From NCBI GenBank assembly GCA_016791265.1, contig JAEUMY010000014.1:100911-164910 (forward strand): a stretch of DNA of 64,000 bases, written 5' to 3'. Position 1 is the first letter of the stretch; every line of letters begins with the position of its first letter. The translations under genes were made by a program, and so were the position numbers. Below the pieces are notes generated by a model. That model was not told the origin of the DNA, did not search any database, and was given only the letters and a program-made list of their open reading frames with translations. Below are positions 34,205 through 44,615 of this stretch, in pieces. The DNA is from Betaproteobacteria bacterium. GTDB lineage: Bacteria; Pseudomonadota; Gammaproteobacteria; Burkholderiales; Usitatibacteraceae.

Positions 34205-34744
34205 ATGCGAATCCCACGAATCCTGACTCTGTTCCTGGGCGCCCTGCTTTTCGCGGCCTGCAGCAAGGACGCGCCGCCGCCGGCCACGCCTGCCGAGGCG
34301 AACGCCCCCCGCCCCGTCGCCGAACAGGAGCGTGAAATCGCGGCGAGGCTTGCCGAGCAGAAGAGCGCCCTGGACGCCCAGTCCGCACTGCAAAGTCGCA
34401 AACAGGATCGCGAGCGGCAGGTGATGCCGTTTCTCGCCCTCATGGATCGCTTCGATGAAGTTCGCGGTTTGATGAGCCGGTCAGAGCGCAAGGAAACCAA
34501 CGAGGAGCTCAATTCGACGCTCGAAAAAATCCGCAGTGATGCGAATCAGCTGCCAGCGGATGGCTGCGTGATCAGCGCCCGAAACACCCTGTACTCGGCA
34601 CTCGACAAAACCAAGGCGCTCTTCGACCTCTCCAAAGACCCCAAGACCGCGAATACACCGGCTGTTCAACAAAAGGTCAACGATGCCTTTGCGGAGCAGC
34701 AAAAGGCGCGCGCGGAGTTTGATGCCTGTCTGATCGTCAATTGA
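34205..34744 (+). CDS. Predicted lipoprotein of unknown function
   Basis: 179 residues. LFLGALLFAACSKD is a signal peptide with lipobox (LFAAC). It is followed by a Pro/Ala linker and a coiled-coil segment EQEREIAARLAEQKSALDAQ. Two cysteines, in DGCVISARN and FDACLIVN, could form a disulfide. I do not recognise the family. It lies between sugE and pgk, same strand. Confidence 0.72.
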   Translation: MRIPRILTLFLGALLFAACSKDAPPPATPAEANAPRPVAEQEREIAARLAEQKSALDAQSALQSRKQDRERQVMPFLALMDRFDEVRGLMSRSERKETNEELNSTLEKIRSDANQLPADGCVISARNTLYSALDKTKALFDLSKDPKTANTPAVQQKVNDAFAEQQKARAEFDACLIVN

Positions 34745-34777
34745 CTTTGCACGAAAGCAATGTGCTGAAACCAGAAC

Positions 34778-35965
34778 ATGAAGATGAACCGTTTTCTCCG
34801 CCTCGCCGACCAGCCGCTTGCCGGTAAGCGCGTTCTCATTCGCGCTGATCTCAACGTCCCGCAAGATGACGCGGGCGCCATCACCGACGACACCCGCATC
34901 CGCGCCTCCCTGGCTGGCATCGAGTTGGCACTGAAGGCGGGTGCGGCGGTGATGGTCACGTCGCATCTCGGCCGCCCCACCGAAGGCGAATATTCGCACG
35001 CGGACTCGCTTGCTCCCATCGCGGCGCGTCTGGGTGAGCTACTCGGTCGCGACGTGAAACTGGTGCGCGACTATCTCGGCGGTGTCGAAGTGAAACCCGG
35101 AGAAGTGGTGCTGCTGGAGAACTGCCGCTTCAACAAAGGCGAGAAGAAGAATGCGGACGAGCTCGCGCAGAAATACGCGGCGCTCTGCGACATCTACGCC
35201 AACGATGCCTTCGGCACCGCGCATCGCGCCGAGGCCTCCACGCACGGCGTCGCCAAGTTCGCCAAGATCGCGTGCGCCGGGCCGCTTCTCGCCGCGGAGC
35301 TGGATGCGCTCGGCAAGGCGCTGTCCGCGCCGAAGCGCCCGCTGGTCGCCATCGTCGCGGGATCAAAAGTCTCCACCAAGCTCACCATCCTGAAATCGCT
35401 CGCCGAGAAGGTGGACCAGCTCGTGGTCGGCGGCGGCATCGCCAACACCTTTCTGCTGGCCATGGGCAAACCCATCGGCAAATCACTGGCCGAGCCAGAC
35501 CTGGCAGGTGAAGCGAGAGCCATCATCGACATGATGAAGGCGCGTGGCGCCGACGTGCCCATTCCCATCGATGTGGTGTGCGGCAAGCAGTTCGCCGCCG
35601 ATGCCGCAGCAGAGACCAAATCCGCGGATGCCGTCGCGGCAGACGACATGATTTTCGATATTGGCCCGCAGACCGCGGCCGTGCTCGCCGACAAGATGAA
35701 ATCCGCTGGCACCATCGTGTGGAACGGCCCGGTCGGCGTGTTCGAGTTCGATCAGTTCGGCCACGGCACCAAGACGCTCGCCCGCGCCATTGCGGCGTCC
35801 GACGCATTCTCGATTGCCGGTGGCGGCGACACGCTGGCCGCCATCGCCAAGTACGGCATCACGCGGGACGTGTCGTACATCTCCACCGGCGGCGGCGCCT
35901 TCCTCGAATTCCTGGAAGGCAAGGTGTTGCCCGCTGTCGCGATTTTGGAAGAACGCGCCGGCTAG
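34778..35965 (+). CDS. pgk: Phosphoglycerate kinase
   Basis: 395 residues. [14 protein letters not shown] is the N-terminal signature. [13 protein letters not shown] is the basic-patch loop, [13 protein letters not shown] and [16 protein letters not shown] follow, and the end is [15 protein letters not shown] second ATG two codons in is possible. The palindrome at 34986 encodes GEYSH just after the catalytic loop HLGRPTE; relatives as I recall have GEF or GEY at this point. Tandem with pyk. Confidence 0.97.
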   Translation: MKMNRFLRLADQPLAGKRVLIRADLNVPQDDAGAITDDTRIRASLAGIELALKAGAAVMVTSHLGRPTEGEYSHADSLAPIAARLGELLGRDVKLVRDYLGGVEVKPGEVVLLENCRFNKGEKKNADELAQKYAALCDIYANDAFGTAHRAEASTHGVAKFAKIACAGPLLAAELDALGKALSAPKRPLVAIVAGSKVSTKLTILKSLAEKVDQLVVGGGIANTFLLAMGKPIGKSLAEPDLAGEARAIIDMMKARGADVPIPIDVVCGKQFAADAAAETKSADAVAADDMIFDIGPQTAAVLADKMKSAGTIVWNGPVGVFEFDQFGHGTKTLARAIAASDAFSIAGGGDTLAAIAKYGITRDVSYISTGGGAFLEFLEGKVLPAVAILEERAG

Positions 35966-35968
35966 ACT

Positions 35969-35980
35969 GCGAATATTCGC
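35969..35980. repeat. Palindrome copy, intergenic (pgk/pyk)
   Basis: Exact GCGAATATTCGC begins 4 bases after the pgk stop. It is flanked by CCGGC on both sides (the pgk end and CGGCCG), a weak outer dyad. Confidence 0.95.
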
Positions 35981-36041
35981 CGGCCGTTGATTCTCCGTCA
36001 CCCCTCACACGCCACCTGTCACCTGCAACCAGAAAGCCACC

Positions 36042-37475
36042 ATGCCCCGCGCCACCAAGATTGTTGCCACCCTCGGCCCCGCCTCCTCCAGCGCGGAAGT
36101 GCTGGAAGGCCTCATCGTCGCCGGCGTGAATGTCGTGCGCATGAATTTTTCCCACGGCACGAAGGAGGATCACCTCGGGCGCGCGCAGCTAGTGCGTGAT
36201 CTCGCGGCCAAGCACGGCAAGCCCGTGGGCATCCTCGCGGACCTGCAGGGCCCCAAGATCCGCGTGGGCAAGTTCGCCGACGGCAAGATCATGCTGAAGT
36301 CGGGCGACAAGTTCATCCTCGACGCCAAGTGCGAACTGGGCAACCAGGAGCGCGTGGGCATCGACTACAAGGAACTGCCCAACGATGTGAAGCCGGGTGA
36401 CGCGCTGCTGTTGAACGATGGCCTCATCGTGATGGATGTCGAGAAGGTGCGCGGCAGCGAAATCCACTGCAAGGTGCGCAATGGCGGTGTGCTGTCCAAC
36501 AACAAGGGCATCAACCGCCAGGGCGGCGGCCTCACCGCCCCACCGCTCACGCCGAAGGACATGGAGGACATCAAGACGGCGTCCGCGATGAAGGCCGACT
36601 TCCTCGCCGTGTCGTTTCCGAAGTCGGGCGCCGACATGTACATGGCGCGCGAGCTGATGCGGGCCGCCGGCGGCCGCTCGCAGCTCATCGCCAAGATAGA
36701 GCGTGCCGAAGCCATTCCCGCGCTGGAAGAAATCATGAACGCCTGTGACGGCATCATGGTTGCGCGCGGCGATCTCGCCGTGGAAGTGGGCGATGCCGCT
36801 GTGCCTGCGCTGCAGAAGCGCATGATCCGCATGGCACGCGAGATGAACAAGCTCACCATCACCGCGACCCAGATGATGGAGTCGATGGTGTCCAACCCCA
36901 TCCCGACCCGAGCTGAAGTCTCCGACGTGGCCAACGCGGTGCTCGATGGCACCGACGCCGTGATGCTGTCCGCGGAATCCGCCTCGGGCCAGTTCCCGGT
37001 GGAAACGGTGGAGGCCATGGACCGCATCTGCCGCGAGGCGGAAAAGTCGGCGCACGTGGCGCTGGATCGCGACTTCCTCGACCGCGTGTTCAAGCGCGTC
37101 GATCAATCTATCGCCATGGCGGCGCTCTTCACCGCGCATCACCTGAAGGTGAAGTGCATTGCTGCGTTGACGCAATCCGGTTCAACTGCACTGTGGATGT
37201 CACGCCTCAACTCCGGCGTGCGCATCTACGCGCTGACCCCGGAGAAGGAAACCCTGACCAAGTGCTCGCTGTATCGGGACGTCCGCCCGTTCTACCTCGC
37301 CTATGAGGGCCATGACCGGGAGAAGCTGCTGCGTGAAGCCGAAGACACGCTGCTGCGCGCGGGCGTGGTGCAGGAAGGCGACCTCGTCGTCATCACCAAC
37401 GGCGAACCCATCGGTCAATCCGGTGGGACCAACACGATGAAGATCGTGAAAGTGGGTGAGCATCGGGTCGCCTGA
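36042..37475 (+). CDS. pyk: Pyruvate kinase
   Basis: 477 residues. Motifs are KIVATLGPASS, VVRMNFSHGT, LADLQGPKIRVG, the active-site block IAKIERAEAIPALEEIM with MVARGDLAVEVG, TITATQMMESM and a C-terminal domain with GTNTMKIVKVG. It converts PEP and ADP to pyruvate and ATP. 76 bp after pgk. Confidence 0.97.
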   Translation: MPRATKIVATLGPASSSAEVLEGLIVAGVNVVRMNFSHGTKEDHLGRAQLVRDLAAKHGKPVGILADLQGPKIRVGKFADGKIMLKSGDKFILDAKCELGNQERVGIDYKELPNDVKPGDALLLNDGLIVMDVEKVRGSEIHCKVRNGGVLSNNKGINRQGGGLTAPPLTPKDMEDIKTASAMKADFLAVSFPKSGADMYMARELMRAAGGRSQLIAKIERAEAIPALEEIMNACDGIMVARGDLAVEVGDAAVPALQKRMIRMAREMNKLTITATQMMESMVSNPIPTRAEVSDVANAVLDGTDAVMLSAESASGQFPVETVEAMDRICREAEKSAHVALDRDFLDRVFKRVDQSIAMAALFTAHHLKVKCIAALTQSGSTALWMSRLNSGVRIYALTPEKETLTKCSLYRDVRPFYLAYEGHDREKLLREAEDTLLRAGVVQEGDLVVITNGEPIGQSGGTNTMKIVKVGEHRVA

Positions 37476-37479
37476 AGCG

Positions 37480-37698
37480 ATGCAAGCCCTGTTTGATGTG
37501 CTGCCTTATTGGGTCATCCTGACGGGCTTGTATGTGACGGTTGTATTTGGCGGGGGAGCGGAATGGATCAAGGCGCGCGATTCCGGCCCCTTCTCTGACG
37601 TGCCCGTCTGGGTGTGGAAACGTGTCTGGCATCTCATCTGGGTTTTGGGCTCGTTGGCATCGGGCCTTCATATATTCCTTTCCTGGCTGGGGTCTTGA
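37480..37698 (+). CDS. Small membrane protein of unknown function
   Basis: 72 residues with two to three hydrophobic segments (PYWVILTGLYVTVVFGGGAE, then VWKRVWHLIWVLGSLASGLH). It starts 4 bp after the pyk stop, so it is probably co-transcribed with pyk. An in-frame start 8 codons earlier would overlap pyk. The WxxG/His pattern is coherent but I do not recognise it. Confidence 0.6.
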   Translation: MQALFDVLPYWVILTGLYVTVVFGGGAEWIKARDSGPFSDVPVWVWKRVWHLIWVLGSLASGLHIFLSWLGS

Positions 37699-37704
37699 GT
37701 TCCA

Positions 37705-37716
37705 GCGAATATTCGC
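37705..37716. repeat. Palindrome copy, intergenic (small membrane gene/SulP)
   Basis: Exact copy 6 bases after the small membrane gene's stop. The rest of the spacer to 37843 holds no recognisable signal. Confidence 0.96.
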
Positions 37717-37843
37717 AGTGCCTTCTATTCGCTTTCGCGGCCCTCCGAGGTCGCATACACTTGCAGGGATCGCCTGACAGAGAGGCGCCGGGCACGCGCC
37801 GGCGACAAGCCTCCCGCCTCATCCCACCATCCCTGCACGCACC

Positions 37844-40105
37844 ATGACGCGAACCCCCGCCGGTCCGGACGCTGCATCGCCGCCCTCACTCTCCGGTGAT
37901 CTGGCAGGCGGCATCACGGCTGCCATGCTGGCGCTGCCGCAGGCGTTGGCACTGGGCACGCTGGTCTGGCTGCCGCTGGGTGCCAACGGGGCGCACTGGG
38001 GCGTGATGGCCGGACTCATCACCGCCATCATCGGCGGCGCGGTGGGGCGGCTCACCGGCACACCTTGGCAGATCTCCGGGCCGCGCGCGTCCACGGCGGT
38101 TATTCTCGCCGGATTGGTCGCGTGGCTCACCAAACAGCCGGAACTCGCCGCAAAACCGGAACTGATCCTGCTTTGTGTTGCCGCGAGCGTGCTGGGCGGC
38201 GGCCTGCTGCAGCTCGCCATGGCCGCCCTCGGTTTCGGGCGCACGCTCAAGTTCATTCCCTATCCGGTGCTGGCCGGCTTCATGTTCGGCATCGCGATCG
38301 TCATCCTGATGCAGCAACTGCCGCCGCTCATGGGCGTGCCGCCGGACACGGCTGTCGCCGATCTCTGGACGCGCATGAAACCGTTGGCACTCTTGGTGGG
38401 ACTGGTGACCGTGTTCGTCGCCCTCATCGTGGCTGCCCACGCGCCGCGCGTGCCGGCTCCGCTGGCTGCGCTGGTCGCGGGGGCGCTGGTGCACTGGACG
38501 CTCACCGGCTTCGTGGGTGCAGACGCGCTGGGCGCAACACTCGCAGCCGACACCGATGCGCGCGCTGCGCTGTGGCCGATTGCGGTCGCCTTCGGCGTCG
38601 ACTTCAGTGTGCTGTCCCGCGCCGTGCTGGGACAGGTCGCCATCACCGCGCTCCTGCTCGCGGTCGTGGGCTCGATCGATTCGCTGCTCTGCGCCGCCAC
38701 CATCGATGCAGCGACAGGCTCGGACCAGGATGGCGACCGGGTGCTGCGCGCGCAGGGCGCAGGCAACCTGCTGGCGGCAGGGGCAGGCGGCCTCTTCGTG
38801 AGCAGCACCAACATCATCGCCATCACCAATCACCGTGTTGGCGGACGCAGCCTGCGCGCCGGCATCATCCATTCGCTCATCCTGCTCGCGCTGTTGTTCG
38901 GTGCGGGCTTCCTTGCCGGCTATCTGCCTTATGCCGTGCTGGCCGGCATCATGATCACGCTGGCGCTGGGCGTGGCCGAAGACTGGTGGCAGGACTTCGT
39001 CGCCACCACGCGCGGCGCGGTGGGCGACAGCGCAGCCGATGCGAACGCGGCCGGCCATCCGCGCGACGCCAAGGGCAATCTCGCCATCGCCGCGCTGGTT
39101 GCCGCGACGACAGCCCTCGTCAACGTGGTGAGTGCAGTGCTGGTCGGCGTCATCGCGGCCACGGTGCTGCTCATCACCCGCATGAGCAGCTCGGTGATTC
39201 ATCGCGTGTCCGATGCCTCGGCGCGCAGTTCGCTCCGCGTGCGCAAGCCCGATGCGCTGGCCTTCCTGCGCGAACACGGCCAAGCCATCGCGGTGGTGGA
39301 ACTGCAGGGCTATCTCTTCTTCGGCAGCGCCGACCGGCTGAAAAGCGAGGTCGAAAATCTGGCCGAAGGACGTGAAACCATCATTCTCGACTTCCGCCGC
39401 GTGGTGGAAATCGAAGCCTCCGGCGCACGTCAGCTGGCGCTGCTGGGCAAGGCACTGGCGCAGCGCCGGGTGGAGCTGGCGCTCGCCCATGTGCCGCCGG
39501 ATTCGGCGAGTGCCGCGCAATTGCGTGACGCAGGCGTTGCCGACACCATTCCGCAGCGGCTCTGGTTCGCCGACCTCGACCGCGCGCTGGAATGGGCTGA
39601 GAACGCCTTGCTCGACGGACACATTGACCGCACCGAGTCCAGCCGCGAGCTGGCGCTGGAGCGCACCGTGCTGCTGGAGGGTCTCGACCCGTTGGAAGCC
39701 GTTACCGTGCGCGGCGTGTTGCTGCGTGAAAGCCATGCAGCGGGCACAGCCGTGTTTCGCGAAGGTGAGCCCGGCGACCGGCTCTACGTGCTGACCCAGG
39801 GCGAGGTGAGCATCGACCTCAAGGTGGCAGGCAAGAAGGGCGACGTGAAAGCGTCACGCGCACAGCGTCTCGCCGCATTCGGCCCCGGCATGGTGTTCGG
39901 CGAAATGGCGCTCATCGAAGGCAAGCCGCGTTCGGCGGATGCGATCGTGAAAGTGGACGCGGTGACGCATTCACTCACGGCCGAGGCCTTCGCGCAGTTG
40001 CGCCAGGACCATCCGGACATCGCCATCAAGCTCATCGGCAACATCACGCGGCTCCTGGCCGCACGGCTCCGGGCAACGAGCGAGCAACTGCGGCAGTCAT
40101 ACTGA
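37844..40105 (+). CDS. SulP-family anion transporter with STAS and cyclic-nucleotide-binding domains
   Basis: 753 residues. Residues about 15-430 are the SulP membrane domain (GDLAGGITAAMLALPQALAL, PWQISGPRAS). A STAS domain follows at 470-580 (VVELQGYLFFGSADRLKSEV, ILDFRRVVEIEASGARQL). A C-terminal CRP-type cNMP-binding domain lies at 610-740 (VFREGEPGDRLYVLTQGEVS, VFGEMALIEGKPRSADAI). The substrate is probably bicarbonate or sulfate. The third domain suggests gating by cAMP or another nucleotide. Confidence 0.88.
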   Translation: MTRTPAGPDAASPPSLSGDLAGGITAAMLALPQALALGTLVWLPLGANGAHWGVMAGLITAIIGGAVGRLTGTPWQISGPRASTAVILAGLVAWLTKQPELAAKPELILLCVAASVLGGGLLQLAMAALGFGRTLKFIPYPVLAGFMFGIAIVILMQQLPPLMGVPPDTAVADLWTRMKPLALLVGLVTVFVALIVAAHAPRVPAPLAALVAGALVHWTLTGFVGADALGATLAADTDARAALWPIAVAFGVDFSVLSRAVLGQVAITALLLAVVGSIDSLLCAATIDAATGSDQDGDRVLRAQGAGNLLAAGAGGLFVSSTNIIAITNHRVGGRSLRAGIIHSLILLALLFGAGFLAGYLPYAVLAGIMITLALGVAEDWWQDFVATTRGAVGDSAADANAAGHPRDAKGNLAIAALVAATTALVNVVSAVLVGVIAATVLLITRMSSSVIHRVSDASARSSLRVRKPDALAFLREHGQAIAVVELQGYLFFGSADRLKSEVENLAEGRETIILDFRRVVEIEASGARQLALLGKALAQRRVELALAHVPPDSASAAQLRDAGVADTIPQRLWFADLDRALEWAENALLDGHIDRTESSRELALERTVLLEGLDPLEAVTVRGVLLRESHAAGTAVFREGEPGDRLYVLTQGEVSIDLKVAGKKGDVKASRAQRLAAFGPGMVFGEMALIEGKPRSADAIVKVDAVTHSLTAEAFAQLRQDHPDIAIKLIGNITRLLAARLRATSEQLRQSY

Positions 40106-40149
40106 GCCATCGCATCAAGGGGGGCGCGCCTTCCGGCTCTCAAAGCCGG

Positions 40150-40190
40150 TAAAATTCGCCCCGATCCACTTCATCCCCGCGAATATTCGC
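40150..40190 (+). promoter_or_regulatory. Probable fba promoter with palindrome in the 5' leader
   Basis: TAAAAT at 40150-40155 is a likely -10, with start near 40162. The palindrome copy at 40179-40190 would then lie in the untranslated leader, 34 bases before the start codon and ahead of the CAGGAG ribosome site. No strong -35 is present. Confidence 0.5.
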
Positions 40191-40224
40191 AGCACCCCGC
40201 AACCGCCGCCTCCAGGAGACTTCC

Positions 40225-41289
40225 ATGCCGCTCGTATCCATGCGCCAACTGCTCGACCACGCCGCCGAGAACGGTTACGGCCTGCCCGCGTTCAACGTCA
40301 ACAATCTGGAGCAGGTGCAGGCCATCATGGAAGCGGCCAGCGAGACCGACAGCCCGGTCATCATGCAGGCCAGTGCCGGGGCGCGAAAGTACGCGGGTGA
40401 GACGTTCCTGAAATACCTCATCCAGGCCGCGGTCGATGCCTATCCGCATATTCCGGTGGTGATGCACCAGGACCACGGCCAGAGCCCGGCGGTGTGCGAG
40501 TCGGCGATGAAGCTGGGCTTTTCCAGCGTGATGATGGACGGCTCGCTGCAGGCTGATGGCAAATCCATCGCCACCTATGAATACAACGTGGACGTGACCC
40601 GCACGGTGGTGAAGATGGCCCACGCGGCGGGCGTGTCGGTGGAAGGTGAACTGGGCTGCCTGGGTTCGCTGGAAACCATGAAGGGCGACAAGGAAGACGG
40701 CCACGGCGCGGAAGGCACCATGACCCGCGAGCAACTGCTGACCGACCCTGACCAGGCCGCCGATTTCATCAAGCAGACCGGCGCGGACGCGTTGGCGATT
40801 GCCATCGGCACCTCGCACGGCGCGTACAAGTTCACCCGCAAGCCGACCGGCGACATTCTCGCCATCGACCGCATCAAGGCGATCCACGCGCGCATTCCGA
40901 ATACCCATCTGGTGATGCACGGCTCATCGTCGGTGCCGCAAGAGCTCTTGCAAGTGATTCGCGAGAACGGCGGCGAAATGAAGGAGACCTACGGCGTGCC
41001 CGTTGAAGAAATCCAGGAGGGCATCAAGCACGGTGTGCGCAAGGTGAACATCGACACCGACATCCGTCTCGCCATGACGGCAGCAGTGCGCAAGTTCCTG
41101 AACGACAACAAGTCGCACTTTGATCCGCGCGACTATCTGAAGCCCGCTCGCGCCGCGGCGAAAGAGATTTGCAAGCAGCGTTACCAGCAGTTTGGCTGCG
41201 CGGGGCAGGCATCGAAGATCAAGCCGATGGGCTTGAGCGTGATGGCATCGCGCTATGCGTCAGGCGAGCTGAAAGCCATCGTGCAATGA
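40225..41289 (+). CDS. fba: Fructose-bisphosphate aldolase, class II (Calvin-cycle subtype)
   Basis: 354 residues. Zinc ligands and motifs are present: [32 protein letters not shown] and [20 protein letters not shown]. Its length and the [15 protein letters not shown] features match the CbbA-like subtype common in betaproteobacteria. Its stop overlaps the start of the next gene (ATGA). Confidence 0.95.
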   Translation: MPLVSMRQLLDHAAENGYGLPAFNVNNLEQVQAIMEAASETDSPVIMQASAGARKYAGETFLKYLIQAAVDAYPHIPVVMHQDHGQSPAVCESAMKLGFSSVMMDGSLQADGKSIATYEYNVDVTRTVVKMAHAAGVSVEGELGCLGSLETMKGDKEDGHGAEGTMTREQLLTDPDQAADFIKQTGADALAIAIGTSHGAYKFTRKPTGDILAIDRIKAIHARIPNTHLVMHGSSSVPQELLQVIRENGGEMKETYGVPVEEIQEGIKHGVRKVNIDTDIRLAMTAAVRKFLNDNKSHFDPRDYLKPARAAAKEICKQRYQQFGCAGQASKIKPMGLSVMASRYASGELKAIVQ

Positions 41290-42077
41290 GTGCGGTGCCG
41301 GCGGACTGTCAGCACGCGCCCGTCCGGCATTGCCCCAACTGTCAGGCGGTGCTGGGCGTCACGCCCGGCAAGTTCTGTCCCGACTGCGGCCAGTCGACCC
41401 GCCTTGGCGTGCCGACGGTGGCGGAGTTCGTTCACGAATTCGTCAATCACTACGTCGTGCTGGAAGGCAGGCTCTGGCGGACGCTGGGCATGCTCTTCTT
41501 CCGGCCCGGTGTTCTGACCCGCGAATATTCGCAGGGTCGGCGTGAGCGTTATGTGCTGCCGCTCAGACTGTTCCTGACGTTTTCCATCGTTTTTTTCATC
41601 GCGCTCAAATTCATCCAGCCGCCGCTGACGCTCAGCCCTTCGCCCGCCAGCGAGCGTTCGGCGCAGTTGCAGACCGGCAAACCGGTCGCGGCACTCTCGC
41701 ACGCGGAGCGCCAGTCACTCGCCCTGCGCAACGTTGCGCGGAACGGCCCCTACGCAGCCTTCGTGCTGCTGCCGCTCTTCACAGTGTTCTTGCGGCTGTT
41801 GTACGCGAAGCGCGGGCTCAATTTCGGCAGCCATTTGGTGTTCGCCTTTCACTTCCACGCGGTCATTTTCACGTTGTTCCTCCTGGCACTCGTGGCGCAA
41901 TGGAAACCGGTGACCGCGCTGGCGGTGGCCCTCGGCCCGGTTCATCTTTGGTTCGCGCTGCACAACTGCTACGGCGGCCGCTGGTGGCTGAACCTCATCC
42001 GCGCGGGCACGTTGACTGGCGTGCATCTGTTCATCATTTTCATTGCTGCGCTCATTGCGATGCAGTGGACAGCCTGA
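41286..42077 (+). CDS. DUF3667-like zinc-ribbon membrane protein (copy A)
   Basis: 263 residues. An N-terminal zinc ribbon (CPNCQAVLG, then FCPDCGQS) is followed by [20 protein letters not shown] and four or so membrane segments ending in [15 protein letters not shown]. The fold matches DUF3667-type proteins, whose function is unknown. The ATG overlaps the fba stop. The palindrome at 41521 encodes TREYSQGRR. The paralogue next door has TTEYFAGRR at the same position without the palindrome. Confidence 0.78.
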   Translation: MSAVPADCQHAPVRHCPNCQAVLGVTPGKFCPDCGQSTRLGVPTVAEFVHEFVNHYVVLEGRLWRTLGMLFFRPGVLTREYSQGRRERYVLPLRLFLTFSIVFFIALKFIQPPLTLSPSPASERSAQLQTGKPVAALSHAERQSLALRNVARNGPYAAFVLLPLFTVFLRLLYAKRGLNFGSHLVFAFHFHAVIFTLFLLALVAQWKPVTALAVALGPVHLWFALHNCYGGRWWLNLIRAGTLTGVHLFIIFIAALIAMQWTA

Positions 42078-42093
42078 CCGGCAGCGACGCGCG

Positions 42094-43137
42094 ATGAATG
42101 CAATCAGTCTTCCCGCGACACCTGAATCTCCGTCCTGCCGAAACTGCGGCGCGGCGCTGGGTCTGGCCGACGGACGCCTTGCGCACTACTGCCCCGACTG
42201 CGGACAGGAGACCGATCCGCGTCCACCGACAGTACTGGAGCTTGGCCGCCAGCTCATCAGCCACTACGCGTCGGCGGAAGGCAGGCTGTGGCCGACGTTA
42301 TGGGGACTCATCGCCAGACCCGGCTTTCTCACCACGGAGTATTTCGCAGGGCGCAGGCGGCGCTACATCATTCCGACGCGGCTATACCTCACGGCCAGCA
42401 TACTGTTTTTCGTACTGGTGAAAGTGCTGGGCGCGGGCAGCCTCGTCAAGGTCGATGACTCCCCCAAACCAGCGAAGCCGGCGGCCGAACAGTCAAGTCC
42501 TGTGAAGAAGCCGCCTGAGATTTCGAATGCGGGCGAAGCTGCGAAGGGCGCGATCGACGAGGCGCGGAAGGAGATTGTCGAGGAGTTCGCCAAGGCGAAC
42601 GCCAAGTCCAAGGCGCCCGCGAGTCTGTACATCGGCCCCGGCAAGAGCGGCGCAGGCATGGGCGACCCGTTTCTCAAGGCTGTCGAATGTGACTCGTTTG
42701 GCGCCTTCTGCGCCAAAATCAAGAGTTACCTCTCCGCCAAGTACGGCGACATCACGGTGCGCGAGTTCGGCCACCGCTTGAAGGAGCGGATGATCTCGCT
42801 GGCACCCTACGCGGTATTCATGTTGTTGCCCGTATTCGCATTGATGACTCGCGTACTGTATTGGCGACGCGGGCTGTATTACGCCGAGCATCTGATTTAT
42901 GCGCTGCATGTGCATGCTTTCGCCTTCCTGCTCCTGCTCACCGTCGCGCTGCTGCCTGAAGTGTTGACGACTTGGGTGATGCTGGCGGGCATGGTCTACT
43001 TCTGGCTTGCGATGCGCAACGTGTTTGGCGGCCGCTGGTGGATGACCACGATTCGCTATGCCACGCTGGGGATGGCCTATCCTGTTCTGATGTCGTTCTC
43101 CATCGTTCTTGTTCTTCTGTTTGCCATTTTCGTCTGA
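42094..43137 (+). CDS. DUF3667-like zinc-ribbon membrane protein (copy B)
   Basis: 347 residues. It shares the zinc ribbon (CRNCGAALG, YCPDCGQE), EGRLWPTLWGLIARPGFLTT and the C-terminal FWLAMRNVFGGRWW with copy A, from which it probably arose by tandem duplication. It has an extra 80-90-residue Lys/Ala/Glu-rich soluble segment (about residues 125-215) between the first and second membrane parts. 16 bp after copy A. Confidence 0.77.
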   Translation: MNAISLPATPESPSCRNCGAALGLADGRLAHYCPDCGQETDPRPPTVLELGRQLISHYASAEGRLWPTLWGLIARPGFLTTEYFAGRRRRYIIPTRLYLTASILFFVLVKVLGAGSLVKVDDSPKPAKPAAEQSSPVKKPPEISNAGEAAKGAIDEARKEIVEEFAKANAKSKAPASLYIGPGKSGAGMGDPFLKAVECDSFGAFCAKIKSYLSAKYGDITVREFGHRLKERMISLAPYAVFMLLPVFALMTRVLYWRRGLYYAEHLIYALHVHAFAFLLLLTVALLPEVLTTWVMLAGMVYFWLAMRNVFGGRWWMTTIRYATLGMAYPVLMSFSIVLVLLFAIFV

Positions 43138-43143
43138 GGCGAC

Positions 43144-44013
43144 ATGTACCAATCATCCATCCAGTCCCTTCCCCTCATCGCTCGTGGCAAGGTGCGTGAC
43201 ATCTACGCAGTCGGCCATGACAAGCTCCTCATCGTCACCACGGATCGACTCTCCGCATTCGATGTCATCCTGCCCACACCGATTCCGGACAAGGGCAAGA
43301 TCCTCACGGCACTGGCGGGCTTCTGGTTTGTAAAGCTTGCGCATGTCGTTCCCAACCAGCTCACTGACATCGACCCCGCGACAGTGGTTGCGCCCGACGA
43401 GCGTGATCAGGTGGCAGGCCGCGCCATCGTGGTCAAGAAGTACAAGGTGCTGCCCATCGAAGCCGTGGTGCGCGGCTATCTGGAAGGCTCAGGCTGGAGC
43501 GAATATTCGCAGTCGCAATCAGTGTGTGGCATCAAGCTGCCGGCCGGGCTGCAGCGAGCATCGAAGCTACCCGAACCCATTTTCACGCCCGCCACCAAAG
43601 CGGAGGCGGGCGAGCATGACGAGAACATCGATTTCGCCAACTGCGAGAAGCTGATCGGCAAGGAACGCGCGGCGGAAGTGCGCGATGTCGCCATTCGTCT
43701 GTACAAGGAAGCCGCAGACTACGCGCTGACGCGCGGCATCATCATCGCCGACACCAAGTTCGAGTTCGGCGTGGACGACAACGGCGTGCTGCATCTCATC
43801 GACGAGGCACTGACGCCAGACTCCTCACGCTTCTGGCCGCTCGATACGTACAAGGTGGGCGAGTCGCCGCAGAGCTACGACAAGCAGTTCATCCGCAACT
43901 GGCTGGAGTCCATCGGCTTCAACAAGAAGCCGCCCGCGCCGGAGGTGCCCGCCGACATCGCGCAGAGAACCAGCGACAAGTATCGCGAGGCGCTCACCCG
44001 GCTGGCGGGCTGA
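43144..44013 (+). CDS. purC: Phosphoribosylaminoimidazole-succinocarboxamide synthase
   Basis: 289 residues, the single-domain form. [11 protein letters not shown], the ATP loop, [32 protein letters not shown] and [10 protein letters not shown] are diagnostic. The palindrome at 43499 encodes SEYSQS inside the strongly conserved GSGW-x-EY stretch; the overall length there matches relatives as recalled, so the motif was accommodated by substitution. The stop overlaps the start of the next gene. Confidence 0.96.
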   Translation: MYQSSIQSLPLIARGKVRDIYAVGHDKLLIVTTDRLSAFDVILPTPIPDKGKILTALAGFWFVKLAHVVPNQLTDIDPATVVAPDERDQVAGRAIVVKKYKVLPIEAVVRGYLEGSGWSEYSQSQSVCGIKLPAGLQRASKLPEPIFTPATKAEAGEHDENIDFANCEKLIGKERAAEVRDVAIRLYKEAADYALTRGIIIADTKFEFGVDDNGVLHLIDEALTPDSSRFWPLDTYKVGESPQSYDKQFIRNWLESIGFNKKPPAPEVPADIAQRTSDKYREALTRLAG

Positions 44014-44615
44014 TGGCTATTCGCGCGGTCTGGTTCGATCTCGGTGGCGTCCTCGTTGAGCTGGGCGCGGAGGATCACCTGCGCAGGGTGATGGGGGACC
44101 GCTTCGACTCGCAGACGTTCTGGCCGCGCTGGATGGCGTCGGAAGCGGTGCGCGCTCACGAAACCGGGCGCATGCCGGCAGAAGACTTTGCCGCCGCCAT
44201 CACCCGCGAATTTGACATGGCGGTGAGCCCGGAAGAGTTTCTGGCGGGCTTCGGCAGCTGGGTGCGCGGTGTACATGACGGCACGCTGGACTTGCTGCAT
44301 GAAGTCGGCCAGCGGCATCAGACCGCGCTGCTCTCCAACACCTGTCAGGCGCATTGGCCGGTCATCGAGGCGACCGGCATTCCGCAAGCGATCCACCACG
44401 TGATGGCGTCATTCACCGTGGGCGAGATCAAGCCCGATCGGGCGTTCTTCGAAACAGTGATTAGGACGACCGACACCGCCGCACATGAGGCCGTGTTCTT
44501 TGATGACATCCTCATCAACGTCGAGGCCGCGCGGGCCTGCGGGCTCACCGCATTTCAGGTGCGGCATCCGTCGGAGGCGCGCAAGCATCTGGTGAAGCTG
44601 GGACTGTTGCCCTGA
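44013..44615 (+). CDS. HAD-family hydrolase (YihX-like)
   Basis: 200 residues. FDLGGVLVEL is motif I, though the second Asp of DxDx is replaced by Gly as in the haloacid-dehalogenase/epoxide-hydrolase N-terminal-like group. TALLSNTCQAHW is motif II, EIKPDRAFF is motif III and VFFDDILINVEAA is motif IV. The likely substrate is a small sugar phosphate. TGATG overlap with purC implies coupling. Confidence 0.82.
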   Translation: MAIRAVWFDLGGVLVELGAEDHLRRVMGDRFDSQTFWPRWMASEAVRAHETGRMPAEDFAAAITREFDMAVSPEEFLAGFGSWVRGVHDGTLDLLHEVGQRHQTALLSNTCQAHWPVIEATGIPQAIHHVMASFTVGEIKPDRAFFETVIRTTDTAAHEAVFFDDILINVEAARACGLTAFQVRHPSEARKHLVKLGLLP

